Below are positions 29,747 to 38,606 of a stretch of 64,000 bases of DNA, in pieces; position 1 is the stretch's first letter; each line of letters starts with the position of its first letter. The translations under genes and the position numbers were made by a program. The notes under the pieces are model-generated. The model did no database searches and was not told where the DNA came from. It worked only from the letters and a program-made list of their open reading frames with translations. This stretch comes from Massilia sp. IC2-477 (lineage in GTDB: Bacteria; Pseudomonadota; Gammaproteobacteria; Burkholderiales; Burkholderiaceae_D), in NCBI RefSeq assembly GCF_020707265.1, contig NZ_JAJFEQ010000001.1:124001-188000 (forward strand), read 5' to 3'.

Positions 29747-32131
29747 GTGGCTATCGAGCGCAGGGAGTTCCTCGCCGCGGCCGGCGCCCTGGCTGGCATG
29801 GCGGCACTGCCGTCGGCCGGCGCCGCGCCGGCGGCAGGCCAGCCGCTGTACCGGCAGGCCGGGGCGCCCGTCAGCGCTCGCGTCGAGGACCTGCTGCGCC
29901 GCATGACGCTGGACGAGAAGATCGCCCAGATGCAGTGCCTGTGGCAGAAGAAGGTGGAGGTGCAGAACGCCGACACCAGCTTCGCGCCGGAGAAGATGGC
30001 GGCGGCCTGGCCGCACGGGATGGGCATGCTGGGCCGCCCGTCCGACCGCCAGGTGGGCAAGAGCGGCGTGGCCGGCGACACCGGCCGGGTGCGGCATCGC
30101 GGCCCGCGCGAGACCGCCGACTACGTGAACGCGGTGCAAAAATGGGCCGTCGAGCAGACCCGCCTCGGCATCCCGCTCCTGATGCACGAGGAAGCCCTGC
30201 ACGGCTACGCGGCGCGCGAGGCCACCAGCTTCCCGCAGTCGATCGCGCTGGCGTCCAGCTTCGACCCGGCGCTGATCACCCGCATCTTCTCCGTGGCGGC
30301 GCGCGAAATGCGGGCGCGCGGCGCCAACATCGCGCTGGCGCCGGTGGTCGACGTGGCGCGCGATCCGCGCTGGGGGCGCTTCGAGGAAACCTATGGCGAG
30401 GATCCCCACCTGTGCGGCGTCATGGGCAAGGCCGCGGTGCTGGGCTTTTCCGGCGATGCGCTGCCGCTGGCGCAGGACAAGGTGTATGCCACCCTGAAGC
30501 ACATGACCGGCCACGGCCAGCCCGAAAGCGGCACCAACATCGGGCCGGCCAACCTGGGCGAGCGCTCCCTGCGCGAGGACTTCTTCCCGCCTTTCGAGAA
30601 GATCATCAGGGAGACCAGGATCGCCGCCGTCATGCCCTCGTATAACGAGATCGACGGCGTGCCCTCGCATGCCAACCGCTGGCTGCTCACCAAAGTGCTG
30701 CGCGAGGAATGGGGCTTTAAGGGCCTGACCGTCTCCGACTACATGGCGGTCAATGAACTGATCACGCGCCACAGCCTGGTGTCCTCACCCAAGGAGGCGG
30801 CACTGCGGGCGCTCAAGGCCGGCGTCGACATCGAGACGCCGGATCCGCTGGGCTACCTCAGGCTGGCCGAGCTGGTGCGCGAAGGCCAGGTCTCCGTGAA
30901 GGAGATCGATGCCGTGGTGCGCCGCATCCTGCGCTTCAAGTTCGACGCCGGTCTGTTCGAGAACCCCTACGTCGACGCGGACCGCGCCGACGCGCTGACG
31001 GCGACCCCGGAAGCGTTGGCGCTGGCGCGCGAGGCGGCGGTGAAAAGCGCGGTGCTGCTGAAGAACGACAAGGGCCTCCTGCCGCTGCAGCCGACCAAGG
31101 TGGGCAGGCTTCTGCTGCTGGGCGCCCATGCCAAGGACACGCCGCTGGGCGGCTATTCGAACGAACCGCGCCATGTGGTGTCGATCCACGAGGGCCTGCA
31201 GCGCGCCGCGGGCGAGCTCGGTTTCACGCTGGCGTATGCCGAAGGCGTGCGCCTGACCGAGGAGCGCAACCCGGGCAAGGACGAGATCCGCTTCACGCCG
31301 CCAGACGTCAACGCCCGCCTGATCGCCGAGGCGGTGGAAGCGGCCAAATCGGCCGACACCATCGTCATGGTCCTGGGCGACAACGAGATGACGGCGCGCG
31401 AAGCCTGGGCCGACACCCACCTGGGCGACCGCAGCACCCTCGACCTGCTGGGCCAGCAGAACGACCTGGCGCGCGCCATCTTCGCGCTGAACAAACCGAC
31501 CGTGGTGCTGTTGCTGAACGGGCGCCCGCTGTCGGTCAACTACCTGGCCGAACGCGCCGAGACCCTGATGGAATGCTGGTACCTGGGCCAGGAAACCGGC
31601 CATGCGGTGGCCGACCTGCTGTTCGGCCGCGCCAACCCTGGCGGCAAGCTGCCGGTGTCGATCGCACGCGAGCCGGGCCAGCTGCCGATCCACTACAGCC
31701 GCAAGCCGAGTAGCCGGCGCGGCTACATCGACGGCAGCACGAAACCTCTGTTCCCGTTCGGCTTCGGCCTGTCCTATACGCGCTTCGAGATCTCGGCGCC
31801 GAGGCTGGAGCACAGCTGGATCGGCATGAATGGCAGCACCCGCGCGCTGGTCGAGGTGCGCAATGTCGGGAAGCTGCGCGGCGACGAAGTGGTGCAGCTC
31901 TACATCCGCGACGACGTCAGCTCGGTGACCCGTCCGCTGCTGGAACTGAAGGGCTTCCAGCGCGTGAGCCTGGCGCCGGGCGAGGCGCGCGTGCTGAGCT
32001 TCGCTATCGGGCGTTCCGACCTGTGCTTCTTCAATACCGACATGAAGCGCGTCGTGGAACCGGGCACCTTCACCATTTTCGCCGGGCCGAACAGTGTCGA
32101 CCTGAAGAAGACGACCCTGACGGTGGCATAA
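29747..32131 (+). CDS. Glycoside hydrolase family 3, Tat-exported
   Basis: 794 residues from GTG 29747, with GGAGGG 6 nt upstream. The N-terminus MAIERREFLAAAGALAGMAA has a twin-arginine signal, unusual for GH3 and pointing to folded export. The GH3 core shows LLMHEEALHGY, KHMTGHGQPESGTN and the nucleophile in LTVSDYMAV (about residue 330). The GH3_C domain and a fibronectin III-like tail follow. In this operon it is most likely a beta-xylosidase, but beta-glucosidase activity is possible. 13 bp after the TonB receptor gene. Confidence 0.9.
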   Translation: MAIERREFLAAAGALAGMAALPSAGAAPAAGQPLYRQAGAPVSARVEDLLRRMTLDEKIAQMQCLWQKKVEVQNADTSFAPEKMAAAWPHGMGMLGRPSDRQVGKSGVAGDTGRVRHRGPRETADYVNAVQKWAVEQTRLGIPLLMHEEALHGYAAREATSFPQSIALASSFDPALITRIFSVAAREMRARGANIALAPVVDVARDPRWGRFEETYGEDPHLCGVMGKAAVLGFSGDALPLAQDKVYATLKHMTGHGQPESGTNIGPANLGERSLREDFFPPFEKIIRETRIAAVMPSYNEIDGVPSHANRWLLTKVLREEWGFKGLTVSDYMAVNELITRHSLVSSPKEAALRALKAGVDIETPDPLGYLRLAELVREGQVSVKEIDAVVRRILRFKFDAGLFENPYVDADRADALTATPEALALAREAAVKSAVLLKNDKGLLPLQPTKVGRLLLLGAHAKDTPLGGYSNEPRHVVSIHEGLQRAAGELGFTLAYAEGVRLTEERNPGKDEIRFTPPDVNARLIAEAVEAAKSADTIVMVLGDNEMTAREAWADTHLGDRSTLDLLGQQNDLARAIFALNKPTVVLLLNGRPLSVNYLAERAETLMECWYLGQETGHAVADLLFGRANPGGKLPVSIAREPGQLPIHYSRKPSSRRGYIDGSTKPLFPFGFGLSYTRFEISAPRLEHSWIGMNGSTRALVEVRNVGKLRGDEVVQLYIRDDVSSVTRPLLELKGFQRVSLAPGEARVLSFAIGRSDLCFFNTDMKRVVEPGTFTIFAGPNSVDLKKTTLTVA

Positions 32132-32192
32132 GGGGCGCGGCCTGCTGTCGGCCGGCGCCGCCGCTCAACTACAAGACAGCCAAGAGAATTCC

Positions 32193-32984
32193 ATGCCTGA
32201 AAACAGATCACATCCATTTACCTACGCCACCTATCCGGACCTGGCGGGCAAGCGTGTCGTCATCACCGGCGGCGGCAGCGGCATCGGCAGCGAGCTGACC
32301 TCCGCCTTTGCCGGGCAGGGCGCGCAGGTCTGGTTCCTCGATATCGCCGACAGCGCTTCGCGCGAGCTGGAAGCACGCCTGGCCGGCGCAGCGCACGCAC
32401 CGCGCTTCGTGCGCTGCGACCTGACCGACCTGGACGCGCTGGCGCGCGCCCTCGCCGCCATCGAGGAACAGGCAGGCGGCATCGACATTCTGCTCAACAA
32501 TGCCGCCAACGACGACCGCCACGAGATTGGGAACATTACCCCGGCGTATTGGGAAAACCGGATGAACGTCAACCTGCGCCACCAGTTCTTTGCCAGCCAG
32601 GCGGTGATTCCGGGCATGAAGCAGCGCGGAGATGGCGTGATCCTGAACTTCGGCTCGATCTCCTGGCACATCCCGCACACCCAGCTGTCGCTGTACATGA
32701 CCGCCAAGGCCGCGATCGAGGGCATGACGCGTGCGCTGGCGCGCGAGCTCGGCCCGCACGGCATCCGCGCCAACACCGTGGTGCCGGGCGCCGTGCGCAC
32801 GCCGCGCCAGCAGGCCCTTTGGCACAACCCGGAAGAAGAGGCGCGCATCCTGGCCGGCCAGTGCCTGCCGGAGCGCGTCGAGATGGAGGACGTGGCGGCG
32901 CTGGCCCTGTTCCTGGCCTCGAACAACGGGCGCCGCTGCAGCGGACGCGAATACTTCGTCGATGCGGGCTGGTACGGTGCATGA
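32193..32984 (+). CDS. SDR oxidoreductase, D-xylose 1-dehydrogenase type
   Basis: 263-residue short-chain dehydrogenase: cofactor motif VVITGGGSGIGSELTSAF, NNAANDDRH, catalytic Ser in LNFGSISWH, and catalytic Tyr-Lys in LYMTAKAAIEG. The N-terminal pattern YPDLAGKRVVITGGGSGIG with FLDIADSASRELE resembles the Caulobacter xylose dehydrogenase XylB, which makes xylonolactone from xylose using NAD. The remaining steps of an oxidative xylose pathway are not in the window. 61 bp after the GH3 gene. Confidence 0.82.
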   Translation: MPENRSHPFTYATYPDLAGKRVVITGGGSGIGSELTSAFAGQGAQVWFLDIADSASRELEARLAGAAHAPRFVRCDLTDLDALARALAAIEEQAGGIDILLNNAANDDRHEIGNITPAYWENRMNVNLRHQFFASQAVIPGMKQRGDGVILNFGSISWHIPHTQLSLYMTAKAAIEGMTRALARELGPHGIRANTVVPGAVRTPRQQALWHNPEEEARILAGQCLPERVEMEDVAALALFLASNNGRRCSGREYFVDAGWYGA

Positions 32985-33018
32985 ACACCCGCTTGCCGGC
33001 TTTTGAACAGGAGAACCC

Positions 33019-34566
33019 ATGAAACGCTTCCGTAGTTGCATCCTCGCGCTCGGCATGCTCGCCGCCCCGGCCTGGGCCCAGCTCAGCGTGACAGTCGATA
33101 CCACCCGCCCCGGCGCCGCCATCCACAAGGACGTGTACGGCCAGTTCGCGGAACACCTGGGCAGCGGCGTGTATGGCGGGATGTGGGTAGGCAGCTCGTC
33201 GAAGATTCCGAATGTCCGCGGCTGGCGCAAGGATGTGGTGGGCGCGCTGCGCGACCTGCACGTGCCGCTGGTGCGCTGGCCGGGCGGTTGCTTCGCCGAC
33301 GAATACCATTGGCGCGAAGGCATCGGCCCGCGCGAACGGCGCCCGGTCAGGGTCAATACCAACTGGGGCGGTGTCGAAGAATCGAATGCCGTCGGCACGC
33401 ACGAGTTCTTCGACCTGGTCGAGCAGATCGGCGCCGATGCCTATGTCAACGGCAACCTCGGCAGCGGCAGCGTGCAGGAGATGTCCGAGTGGCTCGAGTA
33501 CATGACCTCGGACAGCAAGTCGAGCCTGGCCCAGCTGCGCCGCAAGAATGGCCGCGACAAGCCCTTCAAGCTGGCCTATTTCGCGGTCGGCAACGAAGCA
33601 TGGGGCTGCGGCGGCCAGATGCGTCCCGAACACTACACGAACCTGTACCGCAACACGGCCGCCTTCCTGAAGGCGCCGCCCCATCTCAAGCCGGGGATCA
33701 TCGCCAGCGGCGGCACCAGCAACGGCGAGGACACCAAATGGACCGATCTCCTCAGCAAGGATGCCCCCGAGGGAACGGTCGGCATCAGCTTCCACCACTA
33801 CACGCTGCCGACCGGAGACTGGAAGCGCAAGGGAGCGGCGACCGGCTTCCCCGAAGAGGAATGGATCTCGACGCTGGCGCGTACGCTCGAGATGGAGAAC
33901 TACATCAAGCGCAACGTCGCGGTCCTCGACCGTAATGACCCGCAGAAGAAAATCGGCCTGTTCGTGGATGAATGGGGAACCTGGTACGACGTCGAAGAGG
34001 GCAGCAACCCGGGCTTCTTGTACCAGCAGAACACGCTGCGTGACGCGGTGGTGGCGGCGCTGAACTTCAACCTCTTCCATGCCCACGCGGAGCGCGTGCG
34101 CATGACGAACATCGCGCAGATGGTCAACGTGCTGCAGGCGATGATCCTGACCGACAAGGACCGGATGCTGCTGACGCCGACCTATCACGCGTTCCGGATG
34201 TACGTCCCGTTCCAGGGGGCGGTCTCGCTGGCGGCGACGGTCGAGCGGGACCAGCCCTACGTGCTGGGCGCGACCAGCGTCCCCGGGCTGAGCGTGTCGG
34301 CCGCCCGGGCCAGGGACGGCAAGGTGCATGTCGCGATGGTCAATCCGCATCCGCGCGAGGCGCGGCAGGTGGACCTGCAGGTGATCGGCCAGCAGGCCTC
34401 GCGCGCCGTGGGGCAGGTGCTGACCGCCGAGGCGATGGACGCCCACAATAGCTTCCGCCAGCCGCAGGCAGTGACGCCCCAACCCTACCGGGCAAGCGCG
34501 AGCGAGGGCAAGCTGCGCCTGACGCTGCCGGCCAAGTCGGTACTGGTGGTCGCGCTCGAGCCCTGA
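33019..34566 (+). CDS. Alpha-L-arabinofuranosidase, GH51
   Basis: 515 residues with a cleavable signal peptide (ending APAWA, residue 20), so it is secreted, unlike many intracellular GH51 enzymes. Acid/base Glu193 lies in AVGNEAWGCGG and the nucleophile Glu318 in LFVDEWGTWYD. FAEHLGSGVYGGMW and RWPGGCFADEYHWREGIGP are conserved GH51 blocks. It would remove arabinose branches from arabinoxylan. Last gene of the TonB receptor operon, 34 bp after the SDR. Convergent with udk, 12 bp apart. Confidence 0.93.
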   Translation: MKRFRSCILALGMLAAPAWAQLSVTVDTTRPGAAIHKDVYGQFAEHLGSGVYGGMWVGSSSKIPNVRGWRKDVVGALRDLHVPLVRWPGGCFADEYHWREGIGPRERRPVRVNTNWGGVEESNAVGTHEFFDLVEQIGADAYVNGNLGSGSVQEMSEWLEYMTSDSKSSLAQLRRKNGRDKPFKLAYFAVGNEAWGCGGQMRPEHYTNLYRNTAAFLKAPPHLKPGIIASGGTSNGEDTKWTDLLSKDAPEGTVGISFHHYTLPTGDWKRKGAATGFPEEEWISTLARTLEMENYIKRNVAVLDRNDPQKKIGLFVDEWGTWYDVEEGSNPGFLYQQNTLRDAVVAALNFNLFHAHAERVRMTNIAQMVNVLQAMILTDKDRMLLTPTYHAFRMYVPFQGAVSLAATVERDQPYVLGATSVPGLSVSAARARDGKVHVAMVNPHPREARQVDLQVIGQQASRAVGQVLTAEAMDAHNSFRQPQAVTPQPYRASASEGKLRLTLPAKSVLVVALEP

Positions 34567-34578
34567 CGGGCGGGCGCC

Positions 34579-35220
34579 TCAGGGACGTTGCAGCTGGCCG
34601 ATGACGCTGGCCACCTTGGTGGTGATGACGTCGACCGCCGGGCCGTTGGCGCCGTGGGGCAGGATCACGTCGGCGTGGCGCTTGGTCGGCTCGATGAACT
34701 GCTTGTGCATCGGGCGCACCGTTTCCAGGTACTGGTTGACGATGCTCTCCATCGTGCGGCCGCGCTCGGCGATGTCGCGCTGCATGCGGCGGATGAAGCG
34801 CACGTCCGGGGCGGTGTCCACGAAAATCTTCAGTGACATCATCTTGCGCAGGTCGGCGTCATACAGCGCGAACAGGCCTTCGATCACGATCACCGGGGCC
34901 GGCTTGACGGGAATGGTCTTGCTGGAGCGGTTGTCGACCGTGAAGTCGTACTCGGGCATCTGGATCGTTTCGCCATTGCGCAGGGCCTGGACGTGCTCCA
35001 CCAGCAGCGGCCAGTCGAAGGCCTGCGGATGGTCGTAGTTCTGCTTGCGGCGCACTTCGGGGGTAAGGTCGGACTGGTCGCGGTAGTAATCGTCCTGCAT
35101 CACCACCGACACCATCTCGGCGCCAAACGAAGCCAGCACCTGCTGGGTCACCGTCGACTTGCCACTGCCGCTTCCGCCGGCGACGCCAATGACAAACGGT
35201 TGGAAGGAAATCTGATTCAT
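34579..35220 (-). CDS. udk: Uridine kinase
   Basis: 213 residues from ATG 35220. The P-loop GVAGGSGSGKST spans residues 12-22; VVMQDDYYRDQSDLTPE and NYDHPQAFDW are the conserved uridine/cytidine kinase blocks, with IVIEGLFALYD near residue 105. It phosphorylates uridine and cytidine in pyrimidine salvage. Unrelated to the xylan genes around it and with no operon partner. Confidence 0.94.
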   Translation of the reverse strand: MNQISFQPFVIGVAGGSGSGKSTVTQQVLASFGAEMVSVVMQDDYYRDQSDLTPEVRRKQNYDHPQAFDWPLLVEHVQALRNGETIQMPEYDFTVDNRSSKTIPVKPAPVIVIEGLFALYDADLRKMMSLKIFVDTAPDVRFIRRMQRDIAERGRTMESIVNQYLETVRPMHKQFIEPTKRHADVILPHGANGPAVDVITTKVASVIGQLQRP

Positions 35221-35367
35221 CCCCGCATGATACCGGAGCGGCGGCCGAACCGACAGGGCGGGGTGCGCGGGAGCCACGCTTTCGCCGGCCCCGCGCTGGT
35301 TACGCAAGCGAGCGCCGCCTGCCGGATTTTCGGTTTAGGATGCGCCATCGATTGTTAACATTTTTAT

Positions 35368-35853
35368 ATGAAATCGAACCGAACCGGCGCCTGGCCACGC
35401 TCTCGAGAAGGCGGTTTCACCCTGATCGAAACGACTGCCGTCATTGCCATCATGGGCACCCTGGCCGCTGCCGCACTGCCGAGGATGGTCGGCCTGACTG
35501 GCGAAGCACGCTACGCTGCGCTCGACAATGCGCGGGGAGCGCTGGCTAGCGTTGCGACAATGGCGCATGCAAAGTTCCTGATCAACGGGCAGGCCACGCA
35601 AAGCTTCCAGGACAGCGCGGTGACCCTGGCGCACGGCTATCCAGCGGCAAGCCAGGCAACGGCAGAGGCGGCGGGATTGGGCGCGCATTATGTGGTGCTC
35701 GCCCAGGCCGGCGCGATGACGCTGGTGCCCAGGGCGATCGCCGGCACACCGAAGGCAGCCCACTGCTTCCTGATCTACGAACAGGCATCGGCCGCCAGGC
35801 CGGTGCCGCGCATCAGTCTCGGCGACGGCGCGAGCGCCGACACCTGCGCCTAG
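35368..35853 (+). CDS. Type IV pilin-like / pseudopilin protein
   Basis: 161 residues with a class III leader: a short basic stretch (MKSNRTGAWPRSREGG) then the PilD site G-FTLIETTAVIAIMGTLAAAAL, with Glu at +5. The small, Ala-rich globular domain ends in two cysteines (near residues 131 and 160) that could form the usual C-terminal disulphide loop. No secretion or pilus assembly genes adjoin it. Its stop overlaps the GH43 stop tail to tail by 4 bp (CTAG). A weak ribosome site precedes the ATG. Confidence 0.8.
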   Translation: MKSNRTGAWPRSREGGFTLIETTAVIAIMGTLAAAALPRMVGLTGEARYAALDNARGALASVATMAHAKFLINGQATQSFQDSAVTLAHGYPAASQATAEAAGLGAHYVVLAQAGAMTLVPRAIAGTPKAAHCFLIYEQASAARPVPRISLGDGASADTCA

Positions 35854-36887
35854 GCTTCTCCAGCTTCCCCAGTTTCTCCATAAGGCGAAATCGTCACGAT
35901 ATCGCCCGCTTCGTCGTAGTGCAGCTCGGTCATCTTCACGCTGCGCAGGTGGGTCACGCCTTCCGACAGGCTGCTGTCGTGGTAGAACAGGTAGCTGCGG
36001 CCTTCGAACTCGCAGATCGAGTGGTGCGTGGTCCAGCCGATCACCGGCGTCATGATCGTCCCGCGGTAGGTGAAGGGGCCGTAGGGGCTGTCGCCGACCG
36101 CATAGCAGAGCAGGTGGGTGTTGCCGGTCGAGTAAGAAAAATAGTACTTGCCCTTGTGCTTGTGCAGCCACGGCGCTTCGAAGTAGCGGCGTTCGTGGTC
36201 GCCGGCGCGCAGGGGCTCGCCATGCTCGTCGAGGATCTGCACCGCGCGCGGTGCTTCCGCGAACCCCTTCATGTCGGCCGTGAGCCGCGCCATCCGCGGC
36301 GCCAGCGCTTCCTGGTCCGGTGCCGGCTCGGTATTGGCTGGGTCGTGGACGTTGTCGCGGTAGTGCTGCAGCTGTCCGCCCCAGATCCCGCCGAAATACA
36401 TGTAGAAGGCGCCGTCGCCGTCCTCGAACACGGCCGGGTCGATCGAATAGCTGCCTTCGATGGGTGTGGGCTCGGCCACAAAGGGCCCGGCGGGATGCTC
36501 GCCGACCGCGACGCCGATCTGGAAGATGCCGTCCGGCCGCTTGGCCGGGAAGTACAGGTAGTACTTGCCATCCTTGCAGGCCGCGTCCGGCGCCCACATC
36601 TGGCGCGCCGCCCACGGCACGTCCTTTACGTGCAGGGCCACGCCATGGTCGACCGCTTCGGCGCCGGGGTGCGCGAGCGAGAGCACGTGGTAGTCCTCCA
36701 TCGCGAAGTGGTCGCCGTTGTCGTTGAACGGAATGCCGGCTTCGATGTCGTGCGAGGGATAGATGTAGATGCGGCCGTCGAACACGTGGGCCGACGGGTC
36801 GGCGGTATAGATGTGCTCCACCAGCGGAGCCGAGATGGCGCGCGCCTTCAGCGCCCGCACGTTTTCCTTGTCGATGATTTCGGACAT
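35850..36887 (-). CDS. Glycoside hydrolase family 43
   Basis: 345 residues without a signal peptide, so cytoplasmic. GH43 five-bladed propeller features: base Asp in YTADPSAHVFDGRIYIYPSHD, pKa-modulating Asp in SIDPAVFEDGDGAFYMYFGG, and acid Glu in YFEAPWLHKHKGKYYFSYS. Activity is either beta-xylosidase or arabinofuranosidase on imported oligosaccharides. It follows the GPH symporter gene by 24 bp, an import-then-hydrolyse pair under operator 5. Confidence 0.9.
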   Translation of the reverse strand: MSEIIDKENVRALKARAISAPLVEHIYTADPSAHVFDGRIYIYPSHDIEAGIPFNDNGDHFAMEDYHVLSLAHPGAEAVDHGVALHVKDVPWAARQMWAPDAACKDGKYYLYFPAKRPDGIFQIGVAVGEHPAGPFVAEPTPIEGSYSIDPAVFEDGDGAFYMYFGGIWGGQLQHYRDNVHDPANTEPAPDQEALAPRMARLTADMKGFAEAPRAVQILDEHGEPLRAGDHERRYFEAPWLHKHKGKYYFSYSTGNTHLLCYAVGDSPYGPFTYRGTIMTPVIGWTTHHSICEFEGRSYLFYHDSSLSEGVTHLRSVKMTELHYDEAGDIVTISPYGETGEAGEA

Positions 36888-36911
36888 GACTAGCCTGTTG
36901 TCGTTAAGGGA

Positions 36912-38396
36912 TCAGGTTTGGGCCGAAGCGCGCCGTTCGCCGAGTTCGCGCTCGATCTGCAGCTCGACGTTCCTGCGGATGCCGTACAGGGCCAGGCTGG
37001 CCACGCCGAGCAGGAAGGGGATCGAGGCCCAGATGCTCACCGACAGCAGGATGCCGTTTGCCGTTTCGGGAGACTGGGCGGGCAGCGCGGCGTCGTAGCC
37101 GTAGTGGGACAGCAGGGCGGCGACCAGGGCGCCGCCGATGGACAGGCCCGCCTTGAGGCCAAAGATCATGGCGGAGAACAGCAGGGCGGTGGCGCGGCGG
37201 TTGTTCTTCCACTCCGAATAGTCGGCGACGTCGGCGATCATCGCCCACAGCAGGGGGATCGTGATGCCGTAGAAGAAGCCGTGCAGCAGCTGGCACAGGA
37301 ACACCGGCGCGATCGAGGTGGGCGGGAAGAAGTAGAGGGCCAGCAGGAACAGTGTCGAGACCAGCAGCGCGGCGCCGAACACATCGCGCTTGCCGTAGCG
37401 GTCCGCCAGCGGCTTGGAAAAGCCGATCCCGACGATCATCATGATGATGCCGACCGCGTTGAACAGGCTGAAGCCCGAGGTGGCGGCGTCCTTCGGCCAG
37501 TGGAAGGCAGTCAGGCCAAGGCCGGCCAGCAGCGCATTCAGGCCGCCGATGAAGGCGTTGAAGCCGATCCCTTCCAGGAAGGCGGCCAGCCGGGCTTCGT
37601 CCAGGTAGGAGTTGAAGTAGAAGACGTACATGCCGCCCTTGAGCGCCAGCGTGACGAACACCAGGATGGTCAGCACCAGCATCACCACCCAGGGACGGTT
37701 GCCGAGCAGGTCGACGATGTCCTGGCCGATGCTGGAACGCTGCGACGGCGCCGGCACGATGCGCTCGCGGGTCGTGAAGAAGGTAACCAGGAAGAAGATG
37801 GTGCCGACGATGGCGAATACGGTCATCGTGTTCTCGAAGCCGCGCGCCTTGTCGCCGTCGCCCAGGATCAGCACCAGCGGCAGCAGCAGGACCTGGATGA
37901 TGAACTGGGCCACCATCACGGCGGTGAAGCGGTAGGCCGACAGGCTGTTGCGTTCGGCCATATTGCCGGTCAGGACCCCGCTCAGCGCGGAATAGGGGAG
38001 GTTATTGGCCGAGTACACCAGCATCAGCATGATGTAGGTGAGCAGGGCGTAGATGATCTTGCCGCGCTCGCCCAGGTCGGGCGTGCTGAAGGCCAGCAGC
38101 GCGGTAAGGCCGAAAGGAATCGAGGTCCACAGGATCCAGGGGCGGAACTTGCCCCAGCGGGTGTGGGTGCGGTCGGCCAGCAGGCCCATCAGGGGATTGA
38201 AGCAGGCGCCGACGATGCCGCCAACGAAGATGATCGAGGCCGCCGCGCTTGGCGGGACCTTGTACACGTCGGTGTAGAAGAAGGCGATGAAGGTCAGGAG
38301 GGTCTGGAAGATCAGGTTGGCGGCCAGGTCGCCCAGGCTGTAGCCAAGCTTCTCGACCACCCCCAGCCGCGAAGGCGTGGTGCTCGGATTGCTCAT
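36912..38396 (-). CDS. GPH-family glycoside/pentoside:cation symporter
   Basis: 494 residues, about twelve membrane segments. The N-terminus KLGYSLGDLAANLIFQTLLTFIAFFYTDVY and the loop GLLADRTHTRWGKFRPW are signatures of the glycoside-pentoside-hexuronide family (XynB/XynP, MelB relatives). It probably imports xylose oligomers or xylosides across the inner membrane for the GH43 enzyme encoded next. Operator 5 lies 77 bp upstream of the ATG. Confidence 0.92.
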   Translation of the reverse strand: MSNPSTTPSRLGVVEKLGYSLGDLAANLIFQTLLTFIAFFYTDVYKVPPSAAASIIFVGGIVGACFNPLMGLLADRTHTRWGKFRPWILWTSIPFGLTALLAFSTPDLGERGKIIYALLTYIMLMLVYSANNLPYSALSGVLTGNMAERNSLSAYRFTAVMVAQFIIQVLLLPLVLILGDGDKARGFENTMTVFAIVGTIFFLVTFFTTRERIVPAPSQRSSIGQDIVDLLGNRPWVVMLVLTILVFVTLALKGGMYVFYFNSYLDEARLAAFLEGIGFNAFIGGLNALLAGLGLTAFHWPKDAATSGFSLFNAVGIIMMIVGIGFSKPLADRYGKRDVFGAALLVSTLFLLALYFFPPTSIAPVFLCQLLHGFFYGITIPLLWAMIADVADYSEWKNNRRATALLFSAMIFGLKAGLSIGGALVAALLSHYGYDAALPAQSPETANGILLSVSIWASIPFLLGVASLALYGIRRNVELQIERELGERRASAQT

Positions 38397-38472
38397 GGTG
38401 TCTCACTCGTCGTTGTACTTGTACGGGCATGTCCCTGCCCGGCCTGACCGGCTATCATCCTTTACCACAAAA

Positions 38473-38486
38473 TGATTGCGCTATCA
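38473..38486. promoter_or_regulatory. LacI-type operator 5 (symporter-GH43 operon)
   Basis: TGATTGCGCTATCA, a dyad with one mismatch, 77 bp upstream of the symporter start. Together with sites 1-4 it ties this operon to the aguA, gudD and TonB receptor units. Confidence 0.6.
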
Positions 38487-38556
38487 TCAAGTCCAGTATG
38501 GCTGAGGCTTGTAACGGAGTCAACCCATAAGGCAAGCGGCAGAAATGCTTGGACAA

Positions 38557-38587
38557 TAAAAAAGGGCGCGCCGTGATGGCGCGCCCT
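38557..38587 (-). terminator. Rho-independent terminator of the TerC-like gene
   Basis: On the minus strand a 10-bp stem (38587-38578 with 38572-38563), a 5-nt loop and a run of T residues. It begins 20 bp after where the TerC-like gene would stop if its reading frame were intact. Confidence 0.88.
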
Positions 38588-38606
38588 CGTGCTTCGGCAA
38601 GGGATG

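Noticed and set aside
26689-30081. An 1130-codon open frame on the minus strand opposite the TonB receptor and GH3 genes
   Set aside because: It is antisense to two genes with clear domains and signals; its product is a low-complexity Arg/Gly/Val-rich string, a common by-product of GC-rich codon use.
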